DNA of 36,330 nt, taken from the NCBI GenBank assembly GCA_964637485.1, contig CAZWUU010000002.1, positions 1 through 36,330 of the forward strand. Reading direction: 5' to 3'. The notes below the pieces were generated by a model. It had not been told where the DNA came from and searched no databases. It worked only from the letters and a program-made list of their open reading frames with translations. Positions 25,082 to 33,723 of this stretch are shown piece by piece; the stretch's first letter is position 1; the number at the start of each line of letters is the position of its first letter. A program made the position numbers and the translations under genes. The DNA comes from C7867-002 sp964637485 (GTDB lineage: Bacteria; Patescibacteriota; Minisyncoccia; Phycocordibacterales; PALSA-1337).

Positions 25082-25663
25082 CTACAAATGACTGAATTTA
25101 AGGGCTTTGTTTATTTTTGGATTGATCACACCTATGTCGGCCGAAGCTTTTCTGAGCATCTCTGCTGAGATTTTTTCATTAACGATATATTCAGTTCGAG
25201 GGTCATTTTCTATATAACCCAGAAGGAACAGTATCTTGTAGACTATGACAGATTCTAGACATTTTACATCCTGAGGCGATAAAGACCCACCGAGATCAAG
25301 CATGGATTCCCTGATCACTCGGAAAAGTTCAGGGTGAGACTCCTCGCCCTGCAATAGTCGTCTTAGCAGGCCCGCTACACGACACGCCAGCTCGTATCTA
25401 GGATCATCGACCTTCAATACGGTCTGGTAATCCGCTGGTTGTGCGCTGGTCAATCTGTAGTAGTCTTTACCTCTTACGAGTGAAAAATCTCCGAAAGAAT
25501 AGTCCTGGCAATAATATCTTAGTTTAGATTTTTCAAATCTTATTCCTTGAGCAATCGCGGCCACGAATCCGAGCTTATCGGTAAATATAAACAGCATTTT
25601 GTCGGCCTCGCCTTTTTCCATGGAGCCGACTATAAACCCTGAAGTGTTAATAATCGAGTACAT
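25082..25663 (-). CDS. recO: DNA repair protein RecO, short form
   Basis: RecO helps RecR load RecA onto SSB-coated gaps. The 193-residue product has the N-terminal OB-fold (about 1-80, SIINTSGFIVGSMEKGEADK, LFIFTDKLGFVAAIAQGIR, LRYYCQDYSFGDFSLVRGKD) and a helical C-terminal domain (about 90-190). It lacks the Cys4 zinc finger of many RecO proteins. An upstream TTG (25669-25667) overlapping the ileS stop is possible, adding two residues. The ATG at 25663 is preferred. It overlaps or abuts ileS, so it is co-transcribed with it. RecA and SSB lie elsewhere in the window. Confidence 0.85.
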   Translation of the reverse strand: MYSIINTSGFIVGSMEKGEADKMLFIFTDKLGFVAAIAQGIRFEKSKLRYYCQDYSFGDFSLVRGKDYYRLTSAQPADYQTVLKVDDPRYELACRVAGLLRRLLQGEESHPELFRVIRESMLDLGGSLSPQDVKCLESVIVYKILFLLGYIENDPRTEYIVNEKISAEMLRKASADIGVINPKINKALKFSHL

Positions 25664-25665
25664 AC

Positions 25666-28600
25666 TCAAAACTTCAAATCCAAAGTCGGACCATATTCTA
25701 CAGAGGAAATCTTCGTGACTTTCATGATTGCATCAATATTTTTCGTAACCATTGTCCGAAGATCTTCAGTCACAACTAGGACAGCGACGTCCTTTATGGT
25801 TAACCCTTTCGATTTTCTCAAGTCTTGAACTTTTCGTAAGAATTCCCTCAACTCCCCTTCTTCTCTCAATTCATCGGTTATGTTTGTATCTAGTTCTACT
25901 GAATTTTTTATGTTTTGATCGAAAACAACCGACTTGATATTGACTTCGTCTTTTATGATCTCAATCATTTCTTCAGACAATTTCTTGAAAGCCATATTAT
26001 TTACAGATAACTTATGAAGCGGTTGTCTGACATTTATTTTTGACTGCATTCTGGCATCCAGTCCAGCCGAACAGACAGCACGAACCACTTCCATCTGGTC
26101 CAATATTTTCTTATCCGCCTTCTTCATTTTTGGCCATTTTTCCAGATGAACGCTCTCTGATTTGCCTCCCATTTCCATGTATATTTCCTCAGCAAAAAAT
26201 GGAGTAAACGGCGCCAATACTTTTGACAGTTCGAGCATTACATATTTTAGAGTGGAAAGGGCTTGCTTCTTATCTCCTCCATTATTCTTGAAACGGTCTC
26301 TGGATCTCCTGACATACCATTGGGACAGATCGGCGGAGAAGTCTCTTAGAGCCCTGGTTGGTTCGAAGAATTTGTACTTATCCATACTTTCGGCTGTAAT
26401 CATCGACAGTTCGGCCAATCTAGCAATTATCCACTTATCAAGAATATTTTTCGAAGAGTCCTTTGCTTCCACACTTCCATCATCGTAAAGCTTATAAAAT
26501 GAGATAACATTGGAAATGAGGTTGAAAACTTTCTTGACTATCTCATCGACTGTTTTTTCTTCGAAATTCTTCGACTCACCAGGTTGATTGATAGAATACA
26601 TCCACAATCTGAGAGCATCCACGCCATATTTATCCATCATGTCCCAAGGATTTACGATATTACCGAGCGATTTCGACATCTTTTTGCCATCCTTATCCAA
26701 GATATGTCCCAAACAAACGACGTTTTTATATGATCTACCCTTGCCCATGATGACTCCGATAGCATGCAAGGTGTAAAACCAGCCACGAGTTTGATCGATG
26801 GCTTCCGAGATAAAATCTGCCGGATACGCAAACGAGCCAAAAACAGATTTTTTTTCGAACGGATAATGATCCTGAGCGAACGGCATACCTCCAGAATCAA
26901 ACCAAACATCCAAAACTTCTTTAACTCTTCTATATTTACCCCCACAGGAACAATCCAGAACGACATCATCTATAAATGGCTTATGGAGGTCAGATTCATA
27001 TTCTGAATTATGAGGCAAAATTTTGAAATCAAGCTTTCTACACTCAGCATTTTTTATAGCATCCTTATCAGTTCTTGCGTTCAAAGTCTGCTTTCTATCT
27101 AGACCTTTTGCGGCAGATTCGAGGAGGAATATTGGCGTTTCGTGAGAAATGATCAGTATTTTCTTACCTTTATATTTCGATTCGATATCATACAGGAAAT
27201 CTCCCATCCTTTTTTTGATCAGAGCAAAATTCTCTATACCTCCCTCACTCAGAGTAAATCGATCTTGGCCGACATATTGCTTGTGATAATCATCCACCTT
27301 TCTGCCATTCCACTCGCCGGTGCCGAGTTCGCCCAATCTTTCATCAATGACTATCTGACTATCAGCAAGATTCTGAATTGATTTCACTATATCCGCAGTT
27401 TCTTTAGTCCTCACGAATGGCGAAACAAAAACCATATCGAACTTCTGCTTTTTAAATGAAGTAGCAGATTTTTCCACCTGCCTTCTGCCCTTATCGGTCA
27501 GGTGATGTGGAGCATCGGCGATTCCAGACAAAATACCCAAAACATTATTTTCTGCCTCACCATGTCTCATCACAAAGTAATCATTCTCTGGAGATCGGGC
27601 AATTTCAGAAATTGAACCGGGCACTTTTCTCTTTTCACACTTATCGCATATCCATACAGGTAAAGGCGTCCCCCAATATCTCTCCCTAGAAATTGCCCAG
27701 TCCTTGATTTCTCTGAGCCATTCTCCGAACCTTCCCTCTTTGATGTGATCCGGCTCCCAATTTATCTTATCGTTGGCCTTAACGAGTTCATTTCTAAGAG
27801 ACGACATCCTGATGTACCAGGAATCCCTAGCAAAATAGATAAGAGGCGTCTTACATCGCCAACAAAACGGATAGGTGTGTTCATACTTTTCCTTGGCAAA
27901 CAGAAGACCTCGACTAGCCAAATCCTTTATTATCGCCACATCAGTCGTTTCATCCTTTACGAAGGCACCCGCCAGAAATCCAGCTTCGTTTTTAAATGTG
28001 CCATCATCAGATACAAGATGATATTTTGGTAATCCTACTTTAGTTCCCAATTCAAAATCATCCTGACCATACATGACCGCAGTATGTACAACTCCTGTAC
28101 CATCAGCAGTCGTCACAAAATCAGCACTATACACCTTGTAGGCATTACATAGCTTGGATTTTTCTGAACTGGATATATTTTGTGCCAAAAAAGGATACAG
28201 GGGTTCATACACGACTCCGACAAGCTGTTTCCCTGCTACTATCTTCAATATTTCGTACTTGGCATCTTTCATGACAGACAAACGTTCCTTGGCCAAGATA
28301 AGTGTTTCTCCCGTTTCTATTTTTATTTCGCAGTACTGTATCTCGTCTGAAACTGCCAATGCCACGTTGCCTGGCAATGTCCAAGGAGTCGTCGTCCAAG
28401 CCAGAATAAATGTATTGTCGCGATCTTTTAGCTTGAATTTTACATAAACCGAAAGATCTTTGACCACATCATAGCCCTGTGCCAATTCATGAGAGGACAA
28501 TGCCGTACCACACCTAGGACACCACGGGACAACTTTATAATCTTTATATAATAATCCTCTATCGTCAGCATTTTTTATGATATTCCAAATAGATTCTATG

Positions 28601-29046
28601 TATTTGGCTTCATACGTGATATATGGATTTTTCAAATCAACCCAATAGCCTATTCTTTCTGTAAAGTTTTCCCACTCTTTTACATATTTCCAGACAGACT
28701 CCCTACACTTATTATTAAATTCGCCAATACCATATTTCTCAATATCTTTTTTTGATTTAAGACCTAATTCTTTTTCCACCTGTAATTCAACAGGTAATCC
28801 ATGAGTATCCCAGCCGCCTTTCCTGCGCACACGATAACCCAACATCGTTTTATATCTAGGTATAGCGTCTTTGAATGCTCTGGCTTCAAGATGGTGTATG
28901 CCAGGCAGACCGTTTGCCGTCGGTGGCCCTTCATAAAATACAAAATCTCCTTTTGGAGATTTCTTCTCCAGTGTCTTTTTAAATATTTCCTTCTCTTGCC
29001 AGTATTTGAGGATTTTTTCTTCCTTTTCAGCTCTTTGACTCTTCAT
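25666..29046 (-). CDS. ileS: Isoleucyl-tRNA synthetase with inserted histidine-phosphatase domain
   Basis: Charges tRNA-Ile. The 1126-residue product follows the eukaryote-like IleRS type. The HIGH site reads GLPGIHHLEA (49-52 is GIHH, usual in this subgroup). WAxTPWTLPGN is at 217-227, and editing-domain sequence is at about 230-400. A zinc-type CPRC and CDKC are seen, DVWFDSGG is at 713-720, and KMSKS is at 789-793. The C-terminal anticodon domain is present. Between CDKCEKRK (468-475) and CSCGGKYRRV (699-708) sits a complete histidine-phosphatase domain (about 488-675). It has RHGE (494-497), SPFVRTKET (542-550), ERLGELGTGEWNG (569-581) and SHE (634-636). The core is about 200 residues longer than usual. 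All phosphatase catalytic residues remain. Start ATG has TAGAAT 9 nt upstream. It is co-transcribed with recO. Confidence 0.93.
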   Translation of the reverse strand: MKSQRAEKEEKILKYWQEKEIFKKTLEKKSPKGDFVFYEGPPTANGLPGIHHLEARAFKDAIPRYKTMLGYRVRRKGGWDTHGLPVELQVEKELGLKSKKDIEKYGIGEFNNKCRESVWKYVKEWENFTERIGYWVDLKNPYITYEAKYIESIWNIIKNADDRGLLYKDYKVVPWCPRCGTALSSHELAQGYDVVKDLSVYVKFKLKDRDNTFILAWTTTPWTLPGNVALAVSDEIQYCEIKIETGETLILAKERLSVMKDAKYEILKIVAGKQLVGVVYEPLYPFLAQNISSSEKSKLCNAYKVYSADFVTTADGTGVVHTAVMYGQDDFELGTKVGLPKYHLVSDDGTFKNEAGFLAGAFVKDETTDVAIIKDLASRGLLFAKEKYEHTYPFCWRCKTPLIYFARDSWYIRMSSLRNELVKANDKINWEPDHIKEGRFGEWLREIKDWAISRERYWGTPLPVWICDKCEKRKVPGSISEIARSPENDYFVMRHGEAENNVLGILSGIADAPHHLTDKGRRQVEKSATSFKKQKFDMVFVSPFVRTKETADIVKSIQNLADSQIVIDERLGELGTGEWNGRKVDDYHKQYVGQDRFTLSEGGIENFALIKKRMGDFLYDIESKYKGKKILIISHETPIFLLESAAKGLDRKQTLNARTDKDAIKNAECRKLDFKILPHNSEYESDLHKPFIDDVVLDCSCGGKYRRVKEVLDVWFDSGGMPFAQDHYPFEKKSVFGSFAYPADFISEAIDQTRGWFYTLHAIGVIMGKGRSYKNVVCLGHILDKDGKKMSKSLGNIVNPWDMMDKYGVDALRLWMYSINQPGESKNFEEKTVDEIVKKVFNLISNVISFYKLYDDGSVEAKDSSKNILDKWIIARLAELSMITAESMDKYKFFEPTRALRDFSADLSQWYVRRSRDRFKNNGGDKKQALSTLKYVMLELSKVLAPFTPFFAEEIYMEMGGKSESVHLEKWPKMKKADKKILDQMEVVRAVCSAGLDARMQSKINVRQPLHKLSVNNMAFKKLSEEMIEIIKDEVNIKSVVFDQNIKNSVELDTNITDELREEGELREFLRKVQDLRKSKGLTIKDVAVLVVTEDLRTMVTKNIDAIMKVTKISSVEYGPTLDLKF

Positions 29047-29111
29047 GACGTGACCATTCTAGCGCAATATTTGCCGACTTGCGACTCATATTTTTTTCGA
29101 AGGGATGAAGC

Positions 29112-30830
29112 TTACATTTTATGCGGAACCTTTATTCCGAGTATATCCAGACCGCTTTCGACAATTTCATAGAATTTCCTGGTCAATGCCAGTCTGTATG
29201 AAGACAAACCTTCCGAATCGTCGATGATCGTATGCATAGAATAGTAATTATTATATGCACCGCAAAGGTTTATAAGATAATTAGCGATGAGTTGAGGTGA
29301 TAATTCATTGATTGCTCGACTTGTAATATCATCGAACCTGGAAATCAATCTTTCCACATCATGAACCTGGGAAGGATATCTACTTATCGGCGTCGTTTGA
29401 ACATTCATGCTTTCAGCTTTCTTTAATACGGAACGAGCTCTGACTGCCGTATATTGCAGATACGGTCCAGAATCTCCTTCGAATGAAATAGATTTCGCAG
29501 AATCAAAGATCACATCTCCGCCGACGGACTGACGGAGGATCGTGTATTTGATCGCTGCTATGGCTACGGTTTCACTCACTTGATCTTTTTCCGTATCTGA
29601 CCAATCCCTGTCAGCGACTTTTTTTATGACCATGTTCTTGATATCTCCGATGAGCTCTTCCGCACTTATGATATTCCCCTTCCTCGAAGACATCTTCCCA
29701 TCCCTAAATCTCATCATTCCATGACTTATATGGAGGGTCTTTTCGCCAACTTTTGTATTTATGACTGACAAAACCTTCCTTAGGACTCGGAAATAATCAT
29801 CCTGCTCATTTGCTGTGATGATGATCGACTTCGACAAATCTGGGTACAATTCGAATTTCAGCGTATTCAAACCCAATTCTTTTGTTTCGTAAGTGGGTAT
29901 GCCCTGCGAGGTCACGAAAACTCTGGTATGAAGGCCGTCCTTTTCTCCCTTATAGACAATAGCACCGTCGCTTTTCTCGAAAACGCCAGATTTCGCAAAC
30001 TTATCGACGACTCGTAGACCATCGTGCACGACTTCACTTTCGAAAAAATATTTATCAAACTTTGTACCTAGCAAAGAATATATTCCTTCGAAATAATCGA
30101 GACTCCATTTGCGTCCCATGTCATATATAGCATTGATTTCTTGATCACTACGATCAAATATCTTCATGTTTATGACCGCCATCTCTTTTTTTACAGCCGG
30201 ATCATCCTCGCATTGAGAACCTGTGACATACATATCACCTAGCCATTTTACTTTTTCCACAACCGTTCCCTTCATGGAAGACATATCTACCGAAGTTTTC
30301 TTGTCCTTATTCATGATAGCCCATATGGTTTTTGCCACATGAAGGCCGACATCGCCCTGATAACATGCCCTTATGACCTTATATCCGCCCTTTTCGAACA
30401 ATCTAGCCACAGATTCGCCGATAGCATTCGCCATGAGATGACCAATGTGGAAAATTTTGAACGGATTTGGATCAGTGTACTCGACCATAATCGTCTTTGT
30501 ATTTGAAACAGCCGAAGATTTGGATCTGCTGGTCGAATTATCAATAATGAAATCTAGATAATATCTTGGTTCCATTTTGAAGTTTATAAACCCAGGTCCA
30601 GCAGTCTCTATGGCAGAAACAAGGGAAATATTTTCATTTTGGAGTCTCAGAACGATTTCGTTAGCGACAGCAATTGGATTTTGTTTGGCCTTCTTGGCTA
30701 TTATCATGGCGACATTAGTTGAAAACTCCCCCCGATCATCGATTGGAGGATAGTCGAGAGCTACCTCAACATCATGGAAACCCATATCAAATATAACTTT
30801 CTGTATCTTTTCTTTCAGCAATTGTTTCAT
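29112..30830 (-). CDS. argS: Arginyl-tRNA synthetase
   Basis: Charges tRNA-Arg. The 572-residue product has the N-terminal Add-1 domain (1-100), the HIGH motif FHIGH (128-131 within PNPFKIFHIGHLMAN), the KMSSR motif (FRDGKMSSRKGNIISAEEL near 365), and the DALR-type anticodon-binding domain (about 450-572). The C-terminal end IVESGLDILGIKVPHKM is standard. The ATG is preceded by TGTTACAAT with a 7-nt gap, a leaderless promoter. It does not share an operon with ileS, from which 65 bp separate it; ileS has its own -10. Confidence 0.95.
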   Translation of the reverse strand: MKQLLKEKIQKVIFDMGFHDVEVALDYPPIDDRGEFSTNVAMIIAKKAKQNPIAVANEIVLRLQNENISLVSAIETAGPGFINFKMEPRYYLDFIIDNSTSRSKSSAVSNTKTIMVEYTDPNPFKIFHIGHLMANAIGESVARLFEKGGYKVIRACYQGDVGLHVAKTIWAIMNKDKKTSVDMSSMKGTVVEKVKWLGDMYVTGSQCEDDPAVKKEMAVINMKIFDRSDQEINAIYDMGRKWSLDYFEGIYSLLGTKFDKYFFESEVVHDGLRVVDKFAKSGVFEKSDGAIVYKGEKDGLHTRVFVTSQGIPTYETKELGLNTLKFELYPDLSKSIIITANEQDDYFRVLRKVLSVINTKVGEKTLHISHGMMRFRDGKMSSRKGNIISAEELIGDIKNMVIKKVADRDWSDTEKDQVSETVAIAAIKYTILRQSVGGDVIFDSAKSISFEGDSGPYLQYTAVRARSVLKKAESMNVQTTPISRYPSQVHDVERLISRFDDITSRAINELSPQLIANYLINLCGAYNNYYSMHTIIDDSEGLSSYRLALTRKFYEIVESGLDILGIKVPHKM

Positions 30831-30837
30831 AAGGCGA

Positions 30838-30846
30838 ATTGTAACA
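30838..30846 (-). promoter_or_regulatory. Extended -10 promoter of argS
   Basis: Minus strand TGTTACAAT, 7 nt before the ATG at 30830. Confidence 0.55.
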
Positions 30847-30867
30847 GAGCCCTTATCAGCCTGCTAT

Positions 30868-30896
30868 TTGACTTTTTATATTTTATAGGTTAATCT
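30868..30896 (+). promoter_or_regulatory. Sigma70-type promoter for the orphan RNA
   Basis: Plus strand TTGACT (30868-30873), 17-nt spacer, TAATCT (30891-30896). The predicted start is near 30903. No plus-strand protein gene follows. Confidence 0.55.
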
Positions 30897-30902
30897 GCTT
30901 AC

Positions 30903-31086
30903 AGAGAGGTCGCGCATGCGAAGAAAACCGATGTCCTACGCCGCCTAACGATATGGCATCGGGAGCGTATTAGCCCCTCCCTGCTCCTTCGCAAAACCCT
31001 CCGTCGTCTCCGAGTGACCGAAATGGTCATACGCAGTCGGTCACTCGGAGCGACGCCCAACCGCAATCATTGATTGCGGTTTTTTA
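30903..31086 (+). ncRNA. Orphan structured RNA of unknown class (~185 nt)
   Basis: The region between argS and glyA holds no ORF of note but folds well on the plus strand. A three-way junction forms from GCGAAG (30918-30923) / CTTCGC (30987-30992), CCGATG (30928-30933) / CATCGG (30957-30962), and GAGC (30963-30966) / GCTC (30983-30986). The helices abut, with only AAAA unpaired at the junction. Next comes a long hairpin: CGTCG, bulged T, CTCCGAGTGACCGA pairs with TCGGTCACTCGGAG, CGACG (31002-31021 with 31037-31055). A competing TGACC/GGTCA hairpin exists within it. A terminator follows. 6S, SRP, RNase P and tmRNA signatures are not evident. Function unknown. Confidence 0.65.
31059..31086 (+). 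terminator. Intrinsic terminator of the orphan RNA
   Basis: AACCGCAATC / GATTGCGGTT, a 10-bp stem with a 3-nt loop, followed by a run of T on the plus strand only. This fixes the strand of the RNA. Confidence 0.8.
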
Positions 31087-31102
31087 TTACTCCGGATTAG
31101 TT

Positions 31103-32308
31103 TTATTTAATTTGTGCTTTTCTTAGAATCAAGTCGATCTTTCTGGCGATCTTGATCATATCTTTCTCTTTCTTGCCTCTTGTTGTTTCAGCTGCCGTGC
31201 CAAGACGAATACCCGATGGATCCATCGGCGTTCTGCTGTCAAAAGGAATTGCGTTTTTATTCACAATAATACCCTCCTTCTCGAGAACATCACTTGCGAT
31301 CTTACCCGGCACGCCTCCTGCTCCTTTTTCATTTATTACATTACTCATCCAAGTATCAACCAGTATGAGATGTGAATCTGTTCCGCCAGAAATGATCCTC
31401 CATCCGAGATTTTTAAGCTCATTAGCCAGCGTATTTGCATTTTTTACCACCTGCAGTGCATAACGAACAAAACTTTTTGAATCAGCTTCTCTTAGAGCGA
31501 CCGCGATTCCTGCTATCTGATTTATATGCGGACCACCTTGCAAGCCGGGAAATACTGCTTTGTCTATTTTCTTGTCTAATTCTCTAGCATCTTTTTTTAC
31601 AAAAATCATAGCCGATCTTGGTCCGCGTAATGTCTTGTGAGTGGTAGTAGTCACAATATCAGCATGCAAAAACGGTGAGGGATATGCGCCTCCAGCGACC
31701 AAACCAGCGATGTGAGACATGTCTACCATAAGTAGCGACTCGCTCGCATCAGCGATATTTCTCATTTTCTCCCAGTCAATGTGTCTCGGATAGGCTGTAT
31801 AACCGGCCACGATAACATTTGGTTTTTCTTTTATAGCTTGCTCCATCAACTGATCATAATTTAATGTTTCAGTCACAGGATCAATACCGTAAGGAACCTG
31901 GGTCCAAAACTTACCGGTAGCTGACACTTTATGTCCATGGGTCAAATGTCCGCCATGATCGAGAGACATGCCCATTATCTTCCCTCCCTGCGGAACTGTT
32001 GCCGTATATACCGCCAAATTTGCCGGCGATCCAGACAGAGGTTGGACATTCACATGCCATTTTTCCTTATCAAGTTTGAACAATTTTAGAGCTCTTTCGA
32101 TACATAAATTTTCTATCTTATCTACTATTTCATTGCCTCCGTAATAACGCTTCCCTGCATAACCCTCGGCATATTTATTGGTCAATTCTGAACCGAGAGC
32201 TTCCAGGACATCTTTAGAAACATAATTTTCCGAAGCAATCAGATTTATTACCTTCTTTTGTCTGACCTGCTCTGCTTTTATCAGTTTTTTTATTTGCACA
32301 TCTTTCAT
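31103..32308 (-). CDS. glyA: Serine hydroxymethyltransferase
   Basis: PLP enzyme interconverting serine plus tetrahydrofolate with glycine plus 5,10-methylene-tetrahydrofolate, the one-carbon donor for ThyA. The 401-residue product has INLIASENYVSKDVLEALGS, NVQPLSGSPANLAVY, GMSLDHGGHLTHG, and the PLP lysine in TTTTHKTLRGPR (K225). It ends RLGTAAETTRG. A longer frame from 32365 exists. The ATG at 32308 is preferred because the family starts here and TGTTACAAT lies 8 nt upstream. dut ends 25 bp upstream on the same strand. Confidence 0.95.
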   Translation of the reverse strand: MKDVQIKKLIKAEQVRQKKVINLIASENYVSKDVLEALGSELTNKYAEGYAGKRYYGGNEIVDKIENLCIERALKLFKLDKEKWHVNVQPLSGSPANLAVYTATVPQGGKIMGMSLDHGGHLTHGHKVSATGKFWTQVPYGIDPVTETLNYDQLMEQAIKEKPNVIVAGYTAYPRHIDWEKMRNIADASESLLMVDMSHIAGLVAGGAYPSPFLHADIVTTTTHKTLRGPRSAMIFVKKDARELDKKIDKAVFPGLQGGPHINQIAGIAVALREADSKSFVRYALQVVKNANTLANELKNLGWRIISGGTDSHLILVDTWMSNVINEKGAGGVPGKIASDVLEKEGIIVNKNAIPFDSRTPMDPSGIRLGTAAETTRGKKEKDMIKIARKIDLILRKAQIK

Positions 32309-32316
32309 GGTTTTTG

Positions 32317-32325
32317 ATTGTAACA
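32317..32325 (-). promoter_or_regulatory. Extended -10 promoter of glyA
   Basis: Minus strand TGTTACAAT, 8 nt before the ATG at 32308, leaving a leader of at most 1-2 nt. It lies in the 25-bp gap after dut. Confidence 0.5.
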
Positions 32326-32333
32326 CGAAAAAA

Positions 32334-32756
32334 TTATTTTCCCGTACTCCCCATGCGACCCCCACCTCTCTTGGTTTCGTTCAATTTATCGACTAGAACT
32401 ATATCTGGATTTTCAATTTTCTGAATTAGCATTTGAGCAACCTTGTGGCCCTTAAGAAAGGTATATTTTTTATTGGATATATTCGCCATCCCTATCATGA
32501 TTTCCCCTCTGTAGCCGGAATCAATAACTCCAGCCAAAACTTTTAAGCCTTCTTTTATAGATATTCCGCTTTTATCCCACACAAGGCCCACATAACCAGA
32601 TGGTATTTCCATCGCAATACCACTCTTTACCGGCCTTATCTCTCCAGGAGCAAAGGTTGTATCTTCCAGAGCAAATAGATCCATACCCGCATCGCCTGGA
32701 TGTGCGTACTTCGGAACAACTGCTTCATTGTGCATTTTCTTGACCTTGATTTTCAT
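32334..32756 (-). CDS. dut: dUTP diphosphatase (dUTPase)
   Basis: Hydrolyses dUTP to dUMP, keeping uracil out of DNA and feeding ThyA. The 140-residue product has all five trimeric dUTPase motifs: GDAGMD (21-26), DKSG (61-64), GVIDSGYRG (76-84), KGHKVAQ (102-108), and RGGGRMGSTG (130-139), where the usual Phe is Met. A longer frame from 32792 exists, but the start at 32756 matches the family N-terminus. It is divergent from thyA with 51 bp between the start codons, and TATATT lies 8 nt before its ATG. Confidence 0.94.
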   Translation of the reverse strand: MKIKVKKMHNEAVVPKYAHPGDAGMDLFALEDTTFAPGEIRPVKSGIAMEIPSGYVGLVWDKSGISIKEGLKVLAGVIDSGYRGEIMIGMANISNKKYTFLKGHKVAQMLIQKIENPDIVLVDKLNETKRGGGRMGSTGK

Positions 32757-32764
32757 ATTATTAA

Positions 32765-32782
32765 AATATACTGTGATATAAT
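32765..32782. promoter_or_regulatory. Divergent dut/thyA promoters
   Basis: Minus: TATATT (32770-32765) 8 nt before dut. Plus: TGTGATATAAT (TATAAT at 32777-32782) predicts a start near 32789 and a ~19-nt thyA leader with no Shine-Dalgarno. The two -10 boxes are 6 bp apart, so the polymerases would compete. Confidence 0.5.
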
Positions 32783-32807
32783 CGCACTGCAATCATTTTT
32801 TTTCAAC

Positions 32808-33719
32808 ATGAAACCATTTAATGAACGAGTTCCAGATCATCAATATAAAGACCTGTTGAGAGACATTTTAGAACACGGAACCAGAACTCCAAGTCAACAA
32901 GGAGTAGACGCTCTTACAATCATTGGTCCTAAGCCTTTTCATTTCAAATTTGATAATGGTGTGCCTCTCATAACAGAGCGCAACATGAACCCCAAGACCT
33001 CCGAAAATTTGCCCGTAACGGTTTGGCAACAGGCAGTCGGGGAAATTTTTGCATTTATAAATGGTGTCAGAACTCAGAAAGAACTAGAAAATTTCGGCTG
33101 CTACTGGTGGCGATCTTGGGTAACAAAGGATAAATGTGAGAAAAGGGGCCTTGAAGAAGGAGATCTGGGTCCTGGATCGTACGGGGCCGCTTTCCATGAC
33201 TTTCCCACCCAGGACGGCAAGGCCTACAATCAATTTCAAAATATTATTGAACAGATAAAGGAAATGCCTCACCTAAGAACTCATTTTATCACTCCCTGGA
33301 TACCTCAATACACCATTCGAGGTAAAGGAAAAAATCAAAAAGTTGTAGTTGCCCCGTGTCACGGTTGGATGCATATAAGGATCATAGAGAACAAGCTGAC
33401 GTTGCACATGTTCCAGAGATCATGTGATGTGCCAGTAGGACTTCCTGCAAACCTTATACAATATTCGGCACTGACACTGGCTCTTGCTCATGTCACAGGG
33501 ACTGAACCATACGAATATGTTCACAGCTTTTCTGACGCACACATATACGTAGATCAGATCGACGCAGTAAAGACCATGATCGAAAGAGAGTCCCGAAGAC
33601 TTCCTACACTGGAGATCAATAGGAGCAAATCAAATATTTTTGATATTAGAAGAGACGACTTTATTTTGACTGACTACGATCCCCACCCTGGAATAAAGAA
33701 GATTCCTGTAGCAATATAA
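32808..33719 (+). CDS. thyA: Thymidylate synthase, ThyA family
   Basis: Methylates dUMP to dTMP using 5,10-methylene-THF. The 303-residue product has the ThyA landmarks: catalytic Cys184 in VVVAPCHGWMHI, MFQRSCDVPVGLPANLIQYS (the RSCD motif), and HSFSDAHIYVDQ. It is longer than E. coli ThyA (264), mainly in the 85-180 region. A longer frame starts at 32700 but runs through the divergent promoter and dut. The ATG at 32808 matches the family start. The HIT gene follows 4 bp later. Confidence 0.92.
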   Translation: MKPFNERVPDHQYKDLLRDILEHGTRTPSQQGVDALTIIGPKPFHFKFDNGVPLITERNMNPKTSENLPVTVWQQAVGEIFAFINGVRTQKELENFGCYWWRSWVTKDKCEKRGLEEGDLGPGSYGAAFHDFPTQDGKAYNQFQNIIEQIKEMPHLRTHFITPWIPQYTIRGKGKNQKVVVAPCHGWMHIRIIENKLTLHMFQRSCDVPVGLPANLIQYSALTLALAHVTGTEPYEYVHSFSDAHIYVDQIDAVKTMIERESRRLPTLEINRSKSNIFDIRRDDFILTDYDPHPGIKKIPVAI

Positions 33720-33723
33720 TACT

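Noticed and set aside
30903..31086. 6S RNA, T-box leader of argS, or glycine/THF riboswitch for glyA
   Set aside because: The terminator T-run is on the plus strand, while both genes are on the minus strand, and argS has its own -10 next to its ATG. The three-way junction does not fit the 6S hairpin.
32309..32365. N-terminal extension of GlyA
   Set aside because: It covers the -10 promoter and the dut stop region; the family starts at the inner Met.
32700..32807. N-terminal extension of ThyA from an upstream ATG
   Set aside because: It would run through the dut gene and its own promoter, and the residues do not resemble ThyA.
33714..33719. TATAAT just before the HIT gene as a promoter
   Set aside because: It is the end of thyA (ATA-TAA) and sits only about 3-4 nt from the ATG, too close even for a leaderless start.
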